Shown in pieces: positions 53,774 through 63,259 of a stretch of 64,000 nucleotides of DNA (its first letter is position 1; every line of letters starts with the position of its first letter). The stretch comes from Annona cherimola. Its lineage: Eukaryota; Streptophyta; Magnoliopsida; Magnoliales; Annonaceae. Location: assembly GCA_030490835.1 (NCBI GenBank), contig CM059972.1, positions 45,983,452 to 46,047,451 on the forward strand, read 5' to 3'. The notes under the pieces are model-generated. The model did not search any database. It was given only the letters and a program-made list of their open reading frames with translations, and had not been told where the DNA came from. The translations under genes were made by a program, and so were the position numbers.

Positions 53774-55900
53774 GTTGTTTTTCAATCTATTGGAATGCAT
53801 TAAAGTTTACTCGTTCTACTTACAGTCAAATCAAGTCAATTAGATTGAGTTCTACTCAATTGTAGCTAATCAAAGTTCATTCTATCAAACTCAATTCGTT
53901 TGATTCGATTTCAATGCCTTTAAGGTCATTCCTTGTCGTTCGAACGTAAATGAAATCAAGGGATTGTTGTTAATTGTTGTTGATTGAAGTTCCTTTCGTC
54001 CAATTCAATTGTTTTGAATCTATTGGAATGCGTTAAAGTTTACTCGTTCTCCTTAGAGTAGAATCAAGTCAATTAGATTGAGTTGTACTTAATTCTAGCT
54101 AATCAAAGTTCATTCTCTCAAACTCAATTCCTTTAATTCGATTTGACTACCTTTAAGGTCTTCCCTTGCCGTTCGAATGTAAATGAAATGAAGGGATTGA
54201 TGTTGATTGTTGTCGATTGAAGTTTCTTTCGTCCGAATTAGTTGTTTTGAATCTATTGGAATGCATTAAAGTTTACTCGTTCTACTTACAGTCAAATCAA
54301 GTCAATTAGAATGAGTTGTACTCAATTGTAGCTAATCGAAGTTCATTCTATCAAACTCAATTCATTTGATTCGATTTGACTACCTTTAAGGTCTTCCCTT
54401 CTCGTTCGAATGTAAATGAAATGAAGGGATTGATGTTGATTGTTGTTGATTGAAGTTCCTTTCGTCCGAATTAGTTGTTTTGAATCTATTGGAATGCATT
54501 AAAGTTTACTCGTTCTACTTACAGTCAAATCACGTCAATTAGATTGAGTTGTACTCAATTGTAGCTAATCGAAGTTCATTCTATCAAACTCAATTCATTT
54601 GATTCGATTTCAATGCCTTTAACATCATTCCTTTTCGTTTGAATGTAAATGAAATAAAGGGATTGTTGTTAATTGTTGTTGATTGAAGTTCCTTTCCTCC
54701 GATTCAGTTGTTTTGAATCTTTTGAAATGCGCTAAAGTTTACTCGTTCTCACTACAGTCAAATCAAGTCAATTACATTGAGTTGTACTCAATTCTAACTA
54801 ATCAAAGTTCATTCTATCCAACTGAATTCATTTGATTCAATTTCAATGCCTTTAAGGTCATTCCTTGTCGTTCCAATGTAAATGAAATCAAGGGATTGTT
54901 GTTAATTGTTGTTGATTGAAGTTCCTTTCCTACGATTCAACTGTTTTGAATCTTTTGAAATGCATTAAAGTTTACTCGTTCTCATTACAGTCAAATCAAG
55001 TAAATTAGATTGAGTTGTACTCAATTCTACCTAATCAAAGTTCATTCTATCCAACTGACTTCATTTGATTCGATTTCAATGCCTTTAAGGTCATTCCTTG
55101 TCGTTCGAATGTAAATGAAATCATGGGATTGTTGTTAATTGTTGTTGATTGAAGTTCCTTTCGTCCAATTCAATTGTTTTGAATCTATTGCAATGCGTTA
55201 AAGTTTACTCGTTCTCCTTACTGTCAAATCAAGTCAATTAGATTGAGTTGTACTCAATTCTAGCTAATCAAAGTTCATTCTATCAAACTCAATTCATTTG
55301 ATTCGATTTGAATACCTTTAAGGTCATCCCTTGTCGTTCGAATGTAAATGAAATGAAGGGCTTGATGTTGATTGTTGTTGATTGAAGTTCCTTTCGTTCG
55401 AATTAGTAATTTTGAATCTATTGGAATGCATTAAAGTTTACTCGTTCTACTTACAGTCAAATCAAGTCATTTAGATTGAGTTTTACTCAATTCTATCTAG
55501 TCAAAGTTCATTCTATCAAACTCAATACATTTGATTTGATTTGAATGCCTTTAAGGTCGTCCCTTGTCGTTCGAACGTAAATGAAATCAAGGGATTGTTG
55601 TTAATTGTTGTTGATTGAAGTTCCTTTCCTCCGATTCAGTTGTTTTGAATCTATTGGAATGCGTTAAAGTTTACTCGTTCCACTTAGAGTAGAATCACGT
55701 CAATTAGATTGAGTTGTACTCAATTGTAGCTAATCGAAGTTCATTCTATCAAACTCAATTCATTTGGTTCGATTTCAATGCATTTAACGTCATTCCTTTT
55801 CGTTCGAATGTAAATGAAATAAAGGGATTGTTGTTAATTGTTGTTGATTGAAGTTCCTTTCCTCCGATTCAGTTGTTTTGAATCTTTTGAAATGCGTTAA
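53774..55900. repeat. Displaced near-copy of part of 48880-52200
   Basis: TTAGTTGTTTTTCAATC (1 bp longer than usual) occurs at both 48880 and 53774. GGGCTTGATG at 51629 recurs at 55358, and TCATTTGGTTCGATT with GCATTTAACG at 52031 recurs at 55760, both at an offset of 3729 (16 monomers plus the 1-bp insertion). Rare variants therefore travel together between two non-adjacent blocks. Confidence 0.7.
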
Positions 55901-57049
55901 AGTTTACTCGTTCTCACTAAAGTCAAATCAAGTCAATTACATTGAGTTGTACTCAATTCTAACTAATCAAAGTTCATTCTATCCAACTGAATTCATTTGA
56001 TTCGATTTCAATGCCTTTAAGGTCATTCCTTGTCGTTCGAATGTAAATGAAATCAAGGGATTGTTGTTAATTGTTGTTGATTGAAGTTCCTTTCCTCCGA
56101 TTCAACTGTTTTGAATCTTTTGGAATGCGTTAAAGTTTACTCGTTCTCACTACAGTCAAATCAAGTCAATTATATTGAGTTGTACTCAATTCTAACTAAT
56201 CAAAGTTCATTCTATCCAACTGAATTCATTTGATTCGATTTCAATGCCTTTAAGGTCATTCCTTGTCGTTCGAATGTAAATGAAATCAAGGGATTGTTGT
56301 TAATTGTTGTTGATTGAAGTTCCTTTCCTCCGATTCAACTGTTTTGAATCTTTTGGAATGCATTAAAGTTTACTCGTTCTCATTACAGTCAAATCAAGTC
56401 AATTAGATTGAGTTGTTCTCAATTCTAACTAATCAAAGTTCATTCTATTCAACTGAATTCATTTGATTCGATTTCAATGCCTTTAAGGTCATTCCTTGTC
56501 GTTCGAATGTAAATGAAATCATGGGATTGCTGTTAATTGTTGTTGATTGAAGTTCCTTTCCTCCGATTCAGTTGTTTTGAATCTTTTGGAATGCGTTAAA
56601 GTTTACTCGTTCTCCTTACAGTCAAATCAAGTCAATTAGATTGAGTTGTACTCAATTCTAGCTAATCAAAGTTCATTCTATCAAACTCAATTCATTTGAT
56701 TCGATTTGAATACCTTTAAGGTCATCCCTTGTCGTACGAATGTAAATGAAATGAAGGGATTGATGTTGATTGTTGTTGATTGAAGTTCCTTTCGTTCGAA
56801 TTAGTTGTTTTGAATCTATTGGAATGCATTAAAGTTTACTCGTTCTACTTACAGTCAAATCAAGTCATTTAGATTGAGTTTTTACTCAATTCTATCTAGT
56901 CAAAGTTCATTCTATCAAACTCAATACATTTGATTGGATTTTAATGTCATTAAGGTCGTCCCTTGTCGTTCGAATGTAAATGAAATAAAGGGATTGTTGT
57001 TAATTGTTGTTGATTGAAGTTCCTTTCCTCCGATTCAGTTGTTTTGAAT

Positions 57050-58320
57050 CTATTGGAATGCGTTAAAGTTTACTCGTTCTCCTTAGAGTAGAATCAAGTC
57101 AATTAGATTGAGTTGTACTTAATTCTAGCTAATCAAAGTTCATTCTATCAAACTCAATTCATTTGATTCGATTTGAATACCTTTAAGGTCTTCCCTTGTC
57201 GTTCGAATGTACATGAAATGATGGGATTGATGTTGATTGTTCTTGATTGAAGTTCCTTTCGTCCGAATTAGTTGTTTTGAATCTATTGCAATGCATGAAA
57301 GTTTACTCGTTCTAGTTACAGTCAAATCAAGTCAATTAGATTGAGTTGTACTCAATTCTAGCTAATCAAAGTTCATTCTATCCAACTGAATTCATTTGAT
57401 TCGATTTTAATGCCTTTAAGGTCATTCCCTGTCGTTCGAATGTAAATGAAATCAAGGGATTGTTGTTAATTGTTGTTGATTGATGTTCCTTTCCTCCGAT
57501 TCAGTTGTTTTGAATCTATTGGAATGCGTTAAAGTTTACTCATTCTCCTTAGAGTAGAATCAAGTCAATTAGATTGAGTTGTACTTAATTCTAGCTAATC
57601 AAAGTTCATTCTATCAAACTCAATTCATTTGATTCGATTTGAATACGTTTAAGGACTTCCCTTGTCGTTCGAATGTACATGAAATGAAGGGATTGATGTT
57701 GATTGTTCTTGATTGAAGTTCCTTTCGTCCGAATTAGTTGTTTTGAATCTATTGCAATGCATGAAAGTTTACTCGTTCTAGTTACAGTCAAATCAAGTCA
57801 ATTAGATTGAGTTGTACTCACTTCTAGCTAATCAAAGTTCATTCTATCCAACTGAATTCATTTGATTCGATTTTAATGCCTTTAAGGTCATTCCTTGTCG
57901 TTCGAATGTAAATGAAATCAAGGGATTGTTGTTAATTGTTGTTGATTGAAGTTCCTTTCCTCCGATTCAGTTGTTTTGAATCTATTGGAATGCGTTAAAG
58001 TTTACTCATTCTCCTTAGAGTAGAATCAAGTCAATTAGATTGAGTTGTACTTAATTCTAGCTAATCAAAGTTCATTCTATCAAACTCAATTCATTTGATT
58101 CGATTTGAATACCTTTAAGGTCTTCCCTTGTCGTTCGAATGTAAATGAAATGAAGGGATTGATGTTGATTGTTGTTGATTGAACTTCCTTTCGTTCGAAT
58201 TAGTTGTTTTGAATCTATTGCAATGCATGAAAGTTTACTCGTTCTAGTTACAGTCAAATCAAGTCAATTAGATTGAGTTGTACTCAATTGTAGCTAATCG
58301 AAGTTCATTCTATCAAACTA
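57050..58320. repeat. Three near-copies of a 466-bp dimer
   Basis: GCATGAAAG with TTCTAGTTACAG occurs near 57293, 57759 and 58225, each 466 bp apart, alternating with a GAGTAGAATC/GTACTTAATTC monomer. The substitution giving GCATGAAAG removes a stop on the minus strand. Equivalent 61-codon open frames therefore appear in all three copies (57140-57325, 57606-57791, 58072-58257). I regard these frames as by-products of the repeat. Confidence 0.75.
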
Positions 58321-58452
58321 AATTCATTTGATTCGATTTCAATGCCTTTAACGTCATTCCTTTTCGTTCGAATGTAAATGAAATAAAGGGATTGTTGTTA
58401 ATTGTTGTTGATTGAAGTTCCTTTCCTCCGATTCAGTTGTTTTGAATCTTTT

Positions 58453-59850
58453 GAAACGCGTTAAAGTTTACTGGTTCTCACTACAGTCAAATCAAGTCAA
58501 TTACATTGAGTTGTACTCAATTCTAACTAATCAAAGTTCATTCTATCCAACTGAATTCATTTGATTCAATTTCAATGCCTTTAAGGTCATTCCTTGTCGT
58601 TCCAATGTAAATGAAATCAAGGGATTGTTGTTAATTGTTGTTGATTGAAGTTCCTTTCCTGCGATTCAACTGTTTTGAATCTTTTGGAATGCATTAAAGT
58701 TTACTCGTTCTCATTACAGTCAAATCAAGTTAATTAGATTGAGTTGTACTCAATTCTACCTAATCAAAGTTCATTCTATCCAACAGACTTCATTTGATTC
58801 GATTTCAATGCCTTTAAGGTCATTCCTTGTCGTTCGAATGTAAATGAAATCATGGGATTGTTGTTAATTGTTGTTGATTGAAGTTCCTTTCGTCCAATTC
58901 AATTGTTTTGAATCTATTGGAATGCGTTAAAGTTTACTCGTTCTCCTTACAGTCAAATCAAGTCAATTAGATTGAGTTCTACTCAATTGTAGCTAATCAA
59001 AGTTCATTCTATCAAACTCAATTCGTTTGATTCGATTTCAATGCCTTTAAGGTCATTCCTTGTCGTTCGAACGTAAATGAAATCAAGGGATTGTTGTTCA
59101 TTGTTGTTGATTGAAGTTCCTTTCCTCCGATTCAGTTGTTTTGAATCTATTGGAATGCGTTAAAGTTTACTCGTTCTCCTTAGAGTAGAATCAAGTCAAT
59201 TAGATTGAGTTGTACTTAATTCTAGCTAATCAAAGTTCATTCTCTCAAACTCAATTCATTTAATTCGATTTGACTACCTTTAAGGTCTTCCCTTATCGTT
59301 CGAATGTTAATGAAATGAAGGGATTGATGTTGATTGTTGTTGATTGAAGTTCCTTTCGTCCGAATTAGTTGTTTTGAATCTATTGGAATGCATTAAAGTT
59401 TACTCGTTCTACTTAGAGTCAAATCACGTCAATTAGATTGAGTTGTACTCAATTGTAGCTAATCGAAGTTCATTCTATCAAACTCAATTCATTTGATTCG
59501 ATTTGACTACCTTTAAGGTCTTCCCTTGTCGTTCGAATGTAAATGAAATGAAGGGATTGATGTTGATTGTTGTTGATTGAAGTTCCTTTCGTCCGAATTA
59601 GTTGTTTTGAATCTATTGGAATGCATTAAAGTTTACTCGTTCTACTTACAGTCAAATCACGTCAATTAGATTGAGTTGTACTCAATTGTAGCTAATCGAA
59701 GTTCATTCTATCAAACTCAATTCATTTGATTCGATTTCAATGCCTTTAACGTCATTCCTTTCCGTTCGAATGTAAATGAAATAACGGGATTGTTGTTAAT
59801 TGTTGTTGATTGAAGTTCCTTTCCTCCGATTCAGTTGTTTTGAATCTTTT
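58453..59850. repeat. Edge 6-mer HOR copy 1 (1398 bp)
   Basis: The private pair GAAACGCG and TTACTGGTTCTC at 58454 recurs at 59852, and all monomers between follow in the same order. Among the shared rare variants are TTCCAATG, CAACAGACTTC, GAATGTTAATG and CTTAGAGTCAAATCACG. Only two or three differences from copy 2 are visible, e.g. CCTGCGATTC here and CCTGGGATTC there. Confidence 0.85.
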
Positions 59851-61248
59851 GAAACGCGTTAAAGTTTACTGGTTCTCACTACAGTCAAATCAAGTCAATT
59901 ACATTGAGTTGTACTCAATTCTAACTAATCAAAGTTCATTCTATCCAACTGAATTCATTTGATTCAATTTCAATGCCTTTAAGGTCATTCCTTGTCGTTC
60001 CAATGTAAATGAAATCAAGGGATTGTTGTTAATTGTTGTTGATTGAAGTTCCTTTCCTGGGATTCAACTGTTTTGAATCTTTTGGAATGCATTAAAGTTT
60101 ACTCGTTCTCATTACAGTCAAATCAAGTTAATTAGATTGAGTTGTACTCAATTCTACCTAATCAAAGTTCATTCTATCCAACAGACTTCATTTGATTCGA
60201 TTTCAATGCCTTTAAGGTCATTCCTTGTCGTTCGAATGTAAATGAAATCATGGGATTGTTGTTAATTGTTGTTGATTGAAGTTCCTTTCGTCCAATTCAA
60301 TTGTTTTGAATCTATTGGAATGCGTTAAAGTTTACTCGTTCTCCTTACAGTCAAATCAAGTCAATTAGATTGAGTTCTACTCAATTGTAGCTAATCAAAG
60401 TTCATTCTATCAAACTCAATTCGTTTGATTCGATTTCAATGCCTTTAAGGTCATTCCTTGTCGTTCGAACGTAAATGAAATCAAGGGATTGTTGTTCATT
60501 GTTGTTGATTGAAGTTCCTTTCCTCCGATTCAGTTGTTTTGAATCTATTGGAATGCGTTAAAGTTTACTCGTTCTCCTTAGAGTAGAATCAACTCAATTA
60601 GATTGAGTTGTACTTAATTCTAGCTAATCAAAGTTCATTCTCTCAAACTCAATTCATTTAATTCGATTTGACTACCTTTAAGGTCTTCCCTTATCGTTCG
60701 AATGTTAATGAAATGAAGGGATTGATGTTGATTGTTGTTGATTGAAGTTCCTTTCGTCCGAATTAGTTGTTTTGAATCTATTGGAATGCATTAAAGTTTA
60801 CTCGTTCTACTTAGAGTCAAATCACGTCAATTAGATTGAGTTGTACTCAATTGTAGCTAATCGAAGTTCATTCTATCAAACTCAATTCATTTGATTCGAT
60901 TTGACTACCTTTAAGGTCTTCCCTTGTCGTTCGAATGTAAATGAAATGAAGGGATTGATGTTGATTGTTGTTGATTGAAGTTCCTTTCGTCCGAATTAGT
61001 TGTTTTGAATCTATTGGAATGCATTAAAGTTTACTCGTTCTACTTACAGTCAAATCACGTCAATTAGATTGAGTTGTACTCAATTGTAGCTAATCGAAGT
61101 TCATTCTATCAAACTCAATTCATTTGATTCGATTTCAATGCCTTTAACGTCATTCCTTTCCGTTCGAATGTAAATGAAATAACGGGATTGTTGTTAATTG
61201 TTGTTGATTGAAGTTCCTTTCCTCCGATTCAGTTGTTTTGAATCTTTT
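59851..61248. repeat. Edge 6-mer HOR copy 2 (1398 bp)
   Basis: Near-identical tandem copy of the preceding 6-mer. CCTTTCCGTTCG with ATAACGGGATTG occurs in both copies (near 59757 and 61155). The duplication ends near 61249, where the sequence returns to GAAATGCG and ACTCGTTCTC. Differences noted are CCTGGG near 60057 and AATCAACTCAATT near 60590. Such close identity implies a recent tandem duplication less than 1 kb from the array edge. Confidence 0.85.
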
Positions 61249-61853
61249 GAAATGCGTTAAAGTTTACTCGTTCTCACTACAGTCAAATCAAGTCAATTAC
61301 ATTGAGTTGTACTCAATTCTAACTAATCAAAGTTCATTCTATCCAACTGAATTCATTTGATTCGATTTCAATGCCTTTAAGGTCATTCCTTGTCGTTCGA
61401 ACGTAAATGAAATCAAGGGATTGTTGTTAATTGTTGTTGATTGAAGTTCCTTTCCTCCGATTCAACTGTTTTGAATCTTTTGGAATGCATTAAAGTTTAC
61501 TCGTTCTCATTACAGTCAAATCAAGTCAATTAGATTGAGTTGTACTCAATTCTAACTAATCAAAGTTCATTCTATTCAACTGAATTCATTTGATTCGATT
61601 TCAATGCCTTTAAGGTCATTCCTTGTCGTTCGAATGTAAATGAAATCATGGGATTGCTGTTAATTGTTGTTGATTGAAGTTCCTTTCCTCCGATTCAGTT
61701 GTTTTGAATCTATTGGAATGCGTTAAAGTTTACTCGTTCTCCTTACAGTCAAATCAAGTCAATTAGATTGAGTTGTACTCAATTCTAGCTAATCAAAGTT
61801 CATTCTATCAAACTCAATTCATTTGATTCGATTTGAATACCTTTAAGGTCATC

Positions 61854-61860
61854 CCTTGTG
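61854..61860. other. Satellite/flank junction with possible 5-bp target site (CCTTG)
   Basis: The last monomer reads ...GGTCATCCCTTGT and should continue CGTTCGAATG, but from 61860 the sequence is unrelated. The break lies inside the first 20 bases of a monomer, not at a unit border. If the flank is an LTR starting TG at 61859, the preceding CCTTG (61854-61858) would be the target-site duplication. Its partner would lie beyond the window. Confidence 0.6.
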
Positions 61861-61872
61861 AAACCCTAACCC
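61861..61872. promoter_or_regulatory. Telo-box-like AAACCCTAACCC
   Basis: AAACCCTAA matches the plant telo-box and one unit of the plant telomere repeat, followed by a degenerate second unit. TTAGGGTT at 61969-61976 forms an inverted partner about 100 bp downstream. A single copy can occur by chance, and it is not a telomere tract. It is notable for lying two bases from the satellite edge. Confidence 0.4.
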
Positions 61873-62158
61873 AAGTAAGCCATATGTATGCATTGAACAT
61901 GTATTTGATGATTATTTATGAATTATGGAATTATGAAGGTATTTTATGATTTTTGCTAATTATGGCAATTAGGGTTATGGGTTAGCATTAATGATGTGAT
62001 TTAAGCATTTTGAGCCCAAATGAGATAATGGGTTTAGAATGAATTATTTGTGATTTAAGTGTGCAATAATATCATGAAAAATCATTTGTCGTGATTTAAA
62101 ATGAATTATGGAAATAAAGATGGAAATTGTCAAGTGTGAAGGAAAATATTGGAAAATT

Positions 62159-62580
62159 CATAACTCAACGCCTAAAAGGCGGATTCAAGTGAAATTTGAA
62201 ATGAAGATTGTTAATATTAGGCTTGGTATTATGGAATGAAAAGATTATGAAAATTCTTGATGAAATGAGAATTATGAATTTTTTAAGTATATGTTCATTT
62301 CAACCGTTAACTTCAAACGCGTGTAACGGGAGCTAGGAAACTCGGATTGAGATGAAATTTGAAACGGTTGAATAAAATTATGAGATGTTTATGTTGAATG
62401 TATTGGATTAAGGGAATCATGATGGGATTAGGGTGATAATTAATTATTTGTATTCCCAAATCCAAAAGATATATTCAAGTGGTCATAACTCGACGTAGAA
62501 ACGTCGGATTGAGATGAAATTTGAAACGATGGAATAAAATTATGAAATCTATGAGATGAATGGAATGGATTAAGTTAATT
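62159..62580. repeat. Degenerate ~162-bp tandem triplicate in the flank
   Basis: CGGATT followed by A/GTGAAATTTGAAA occurs at 62180, 62343 and 62505, spacings of 163 and 162 bp. Each is preceded by a CATAACTC- or GTAACG-type motif (62159, near 62322, 62484). Copies 2 and 3 also share GAATAAAATTATGA and ATGGATTAAG/TTGGATTAAG after the motif. The copies are clearly related but diverged; the outer limits are estimates. Confidence 0.7.
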
Positions 62581-62667
62581 ATCATGAGAAATGGCTTTCT
62601 TGGAGAGCAAGTAACAAGTTGCTTAAGGGCAAAGTAAAGAAGGACAATTGGATGGTCTTGATGCATG

Positions 62668-62693
62668 CAGATTTTTACAATTATGAAAATCTG
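62668..62693. repeat. Inverted repeat, 8-bp arms
   Basis: CAGATTTT (62668-62675) pairs with AAAATCTG (62686-62693) across a 10-nt spacer. It is directly followed by an A-rich run and ATTTATATGG, a TATA-like stretch. It may be a transcript hairpin or chance in AT-rich DNA. Confidence 0.5.
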
Positions 62694-62779
62694 AAAAAAA
62701 TAATTTATATGGCTAACAATTGTCCAGCACATCAAGGGGGATAAGAATGCATTAATTGGTTGTGGAAAATGGCTCCAAA

Positions 62780-62809
62780 GTGGGTCCCACAGCTGGAGAA
62801 AATCCAGCT
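62780..62809. repeat. Two adjacent small palindromes
   Basis: GTGGGTCCCAC (62780-62790) has 5-bp arms around a T. It is immediately followed by AGCTGG (62791-62796) and CCAGCT (62804-62809) around a 7-nt spacer. GTGGGTCCCAC-like palindromes are familiar in plant LTRs; that link is inference. Confidence 0.5.
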
Positions 62810-62833
62810 CTTCAAAGGTATGCACGATCACTT

Positions 62834-62845
62834 GAGAGAGAGAGA
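62834..62845. repeat. (GA)6 microsatellite
   Basis: GAGAGAGAGAGA followed by AGG. It resembles the CT/GA runs often found in plant leaders; no further function can be read from it. Confidence 0.7.
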
Positions 62846-62859
62846 AGGTGTGAATGCAT

Positions 62860-62911
62860 AAGGGGTTTTCTTGCTTAGCAAGAAAGCAAATTTTCTAACC
62901 CCCAACCCCTT
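62860..62911. repeat. Nested hairpin structure
   Basis: The inner stem TTTCTTGC (62867-62874), loop TTA and GCAAGAAA (62878-62885) give a perfect 8-bp hairpin. Outer arms AAGGGGTT (62860-62867) and AACCCCTT (62904-62911) enclose it, sharing one base at 62867. If transcribed, this would be the strongest secondary structure in the flank. Confidence 0.6.
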
Positions 62912-62945
62912 GAACGTGCCAAGCAGAGGAAAACCAAGGGGATTC

Positions 62946-62988
62946 AAGGGAAAAAGAGGAAGAAAGAAAGAGGAGAAGTGGAGGAAAG
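62946..62988. other. Purine-rich tract
   Basis: Thirty-three consecutive purines (62946-62978), one T, then nine more purines. It resembles a GA-rich transcribed leader or exonic enhancer. It is not placed as a retroviral polypurine tract, because no LTR start follows it directly. Confidence 0.6.
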
Positions 62989-63024
62989 CAAGCTTTTCAA
63001 TTTTGGATTGAATCCACTCAAGTT

Positions 63025-63033
63025 CAAGTAAGT
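63025..63033 (+). promoter_or_regulatory. Candidate 5' splice site CAA/GTAAGT
   Basis: CAAGTAAGTATATG matches the GTAAGT donor consensus, with the intron G at 63028. AT-rich sequence follows and a purine-rich stretch precedes, as in many plant leader introns. No matching acceptor and coding exon can be identified in the remaining ~1 kb, so this is only a candidate. Confidence 0.35.
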
Positions 63034-63223
63034 ATATGATATTGAAAATTAAATTATGGTCGGAACAGTAAATGGATGATTTTTATCATGAAAATTTTTG
63101 AGAACAATCCTCATGCTATGATTAAGGAACGACCAAAGTTTCAGCTTAAAAGGATATGTATGTTGGAAATTAAAAATCCGTGAATATTAGCCCAAACAGG
63201 GTAAAACGGGTTACAGGATCAGC

Positions 63224-63255
63224 TGTAGAAAAGGATTTTTAATACTTTTTCTACA
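63224..63255. repeat. Inverted repeat, 9-bp arms
   Basis: TGTAGAAAA (63224-63232) pairs with TTTTCTACA (63247-63255). Two inner pairs (G-T and G-C) extend the stem. The loop is AT-rich. It lies between two GCTGAAA/CAGCT motifs; function unknown. Confidence 0.6.
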
Positions 63256-63259
63256 AGGT

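Larger units (their letters stand above)
1..61858. repeat. 233-bp satellite DNA array, about 265 full monomers, left end open
   Basis: Head-to-tail tandem repeats of one 233-bp monomer fill this interval. The landmark CCTTTAAGG falls at 8, 241, 474 and so on, and its spacing stays at 233 with few exceptions. Landmark distances give 69 monomers plus an 86-bp fragment from 8 to 16170, 119 from 16170 to 43896 and 77 from 43896 to 61840. One monomer has roughly 75 G+C of 233 by hand count. All monomers lie in the same orientation. Adjacent monomers differ at many positions, while monomers several units apart can be nearly identical, which is the signature of higher-order repeats. There is no open reading frame of note. 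Arrays of this form are typical of centromeric or other constitutive heterochromatin, but nothing here proves centromere function. I do not recognise the satellite family. Confidence 0.98.
43889..61858. repeat. Right-hand, more heterogeneous part of the array (77 monomers)
   Basis: From the CCT landmark at 43896 to 61840 there are 77 monomers, three of them 1 bp long. Neighbouring and distant monomers carry many private substitutions (GAACGTAAATG, AATCACGTCAATT, TCTCTCAAACTC, TTGACTACC, CAATTCGTTTG) that are absent or rare to the left. Regular long HORs are replaced by short duplications of 2 and 6 monomers. This pattern is commonly seen toward the edges of satellite arrays, where homogenisation is less frequent. 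Confidence 0.85.

Noticed and set aside
57140..58257. Three equally spaced 61-codon open frames on the minus strand
   Set aside because: They lie 466 bp apart inside satellite dimers and arise from one substitution that removes a stop. They are short, carry no recognisable domain, and vary as the repeat varies.
1..61858. CRISPR-like regular repeats
   Set aside because: Repeats are contiguous 233-bp units without unique spacers, and no cas genes are present. This is satellite DNA.
1..61858. Transposon or retrotransposon inserted within the satellite
   Set aside because: The landmark phase is continuous across the whole array with all length differences accounted for, leaving no room for an insertion before 61859.
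61861..61872. Telomere end or interstitial telomere tract
   Set aside because: Only one complete and one degenerate repeat unit are present. A telomere tract would have many AAACCCT units.
62475..62831. 118-codon open frame on the minus strand in the flank
   Set aside because: It overlaps the 162-bp repeats and hairpins, has low-complexity hydrophobic content rich in Ile/Leu/Phe/His as expected from AT-rich DNA, and shows no known motif. Not supported as a gene.
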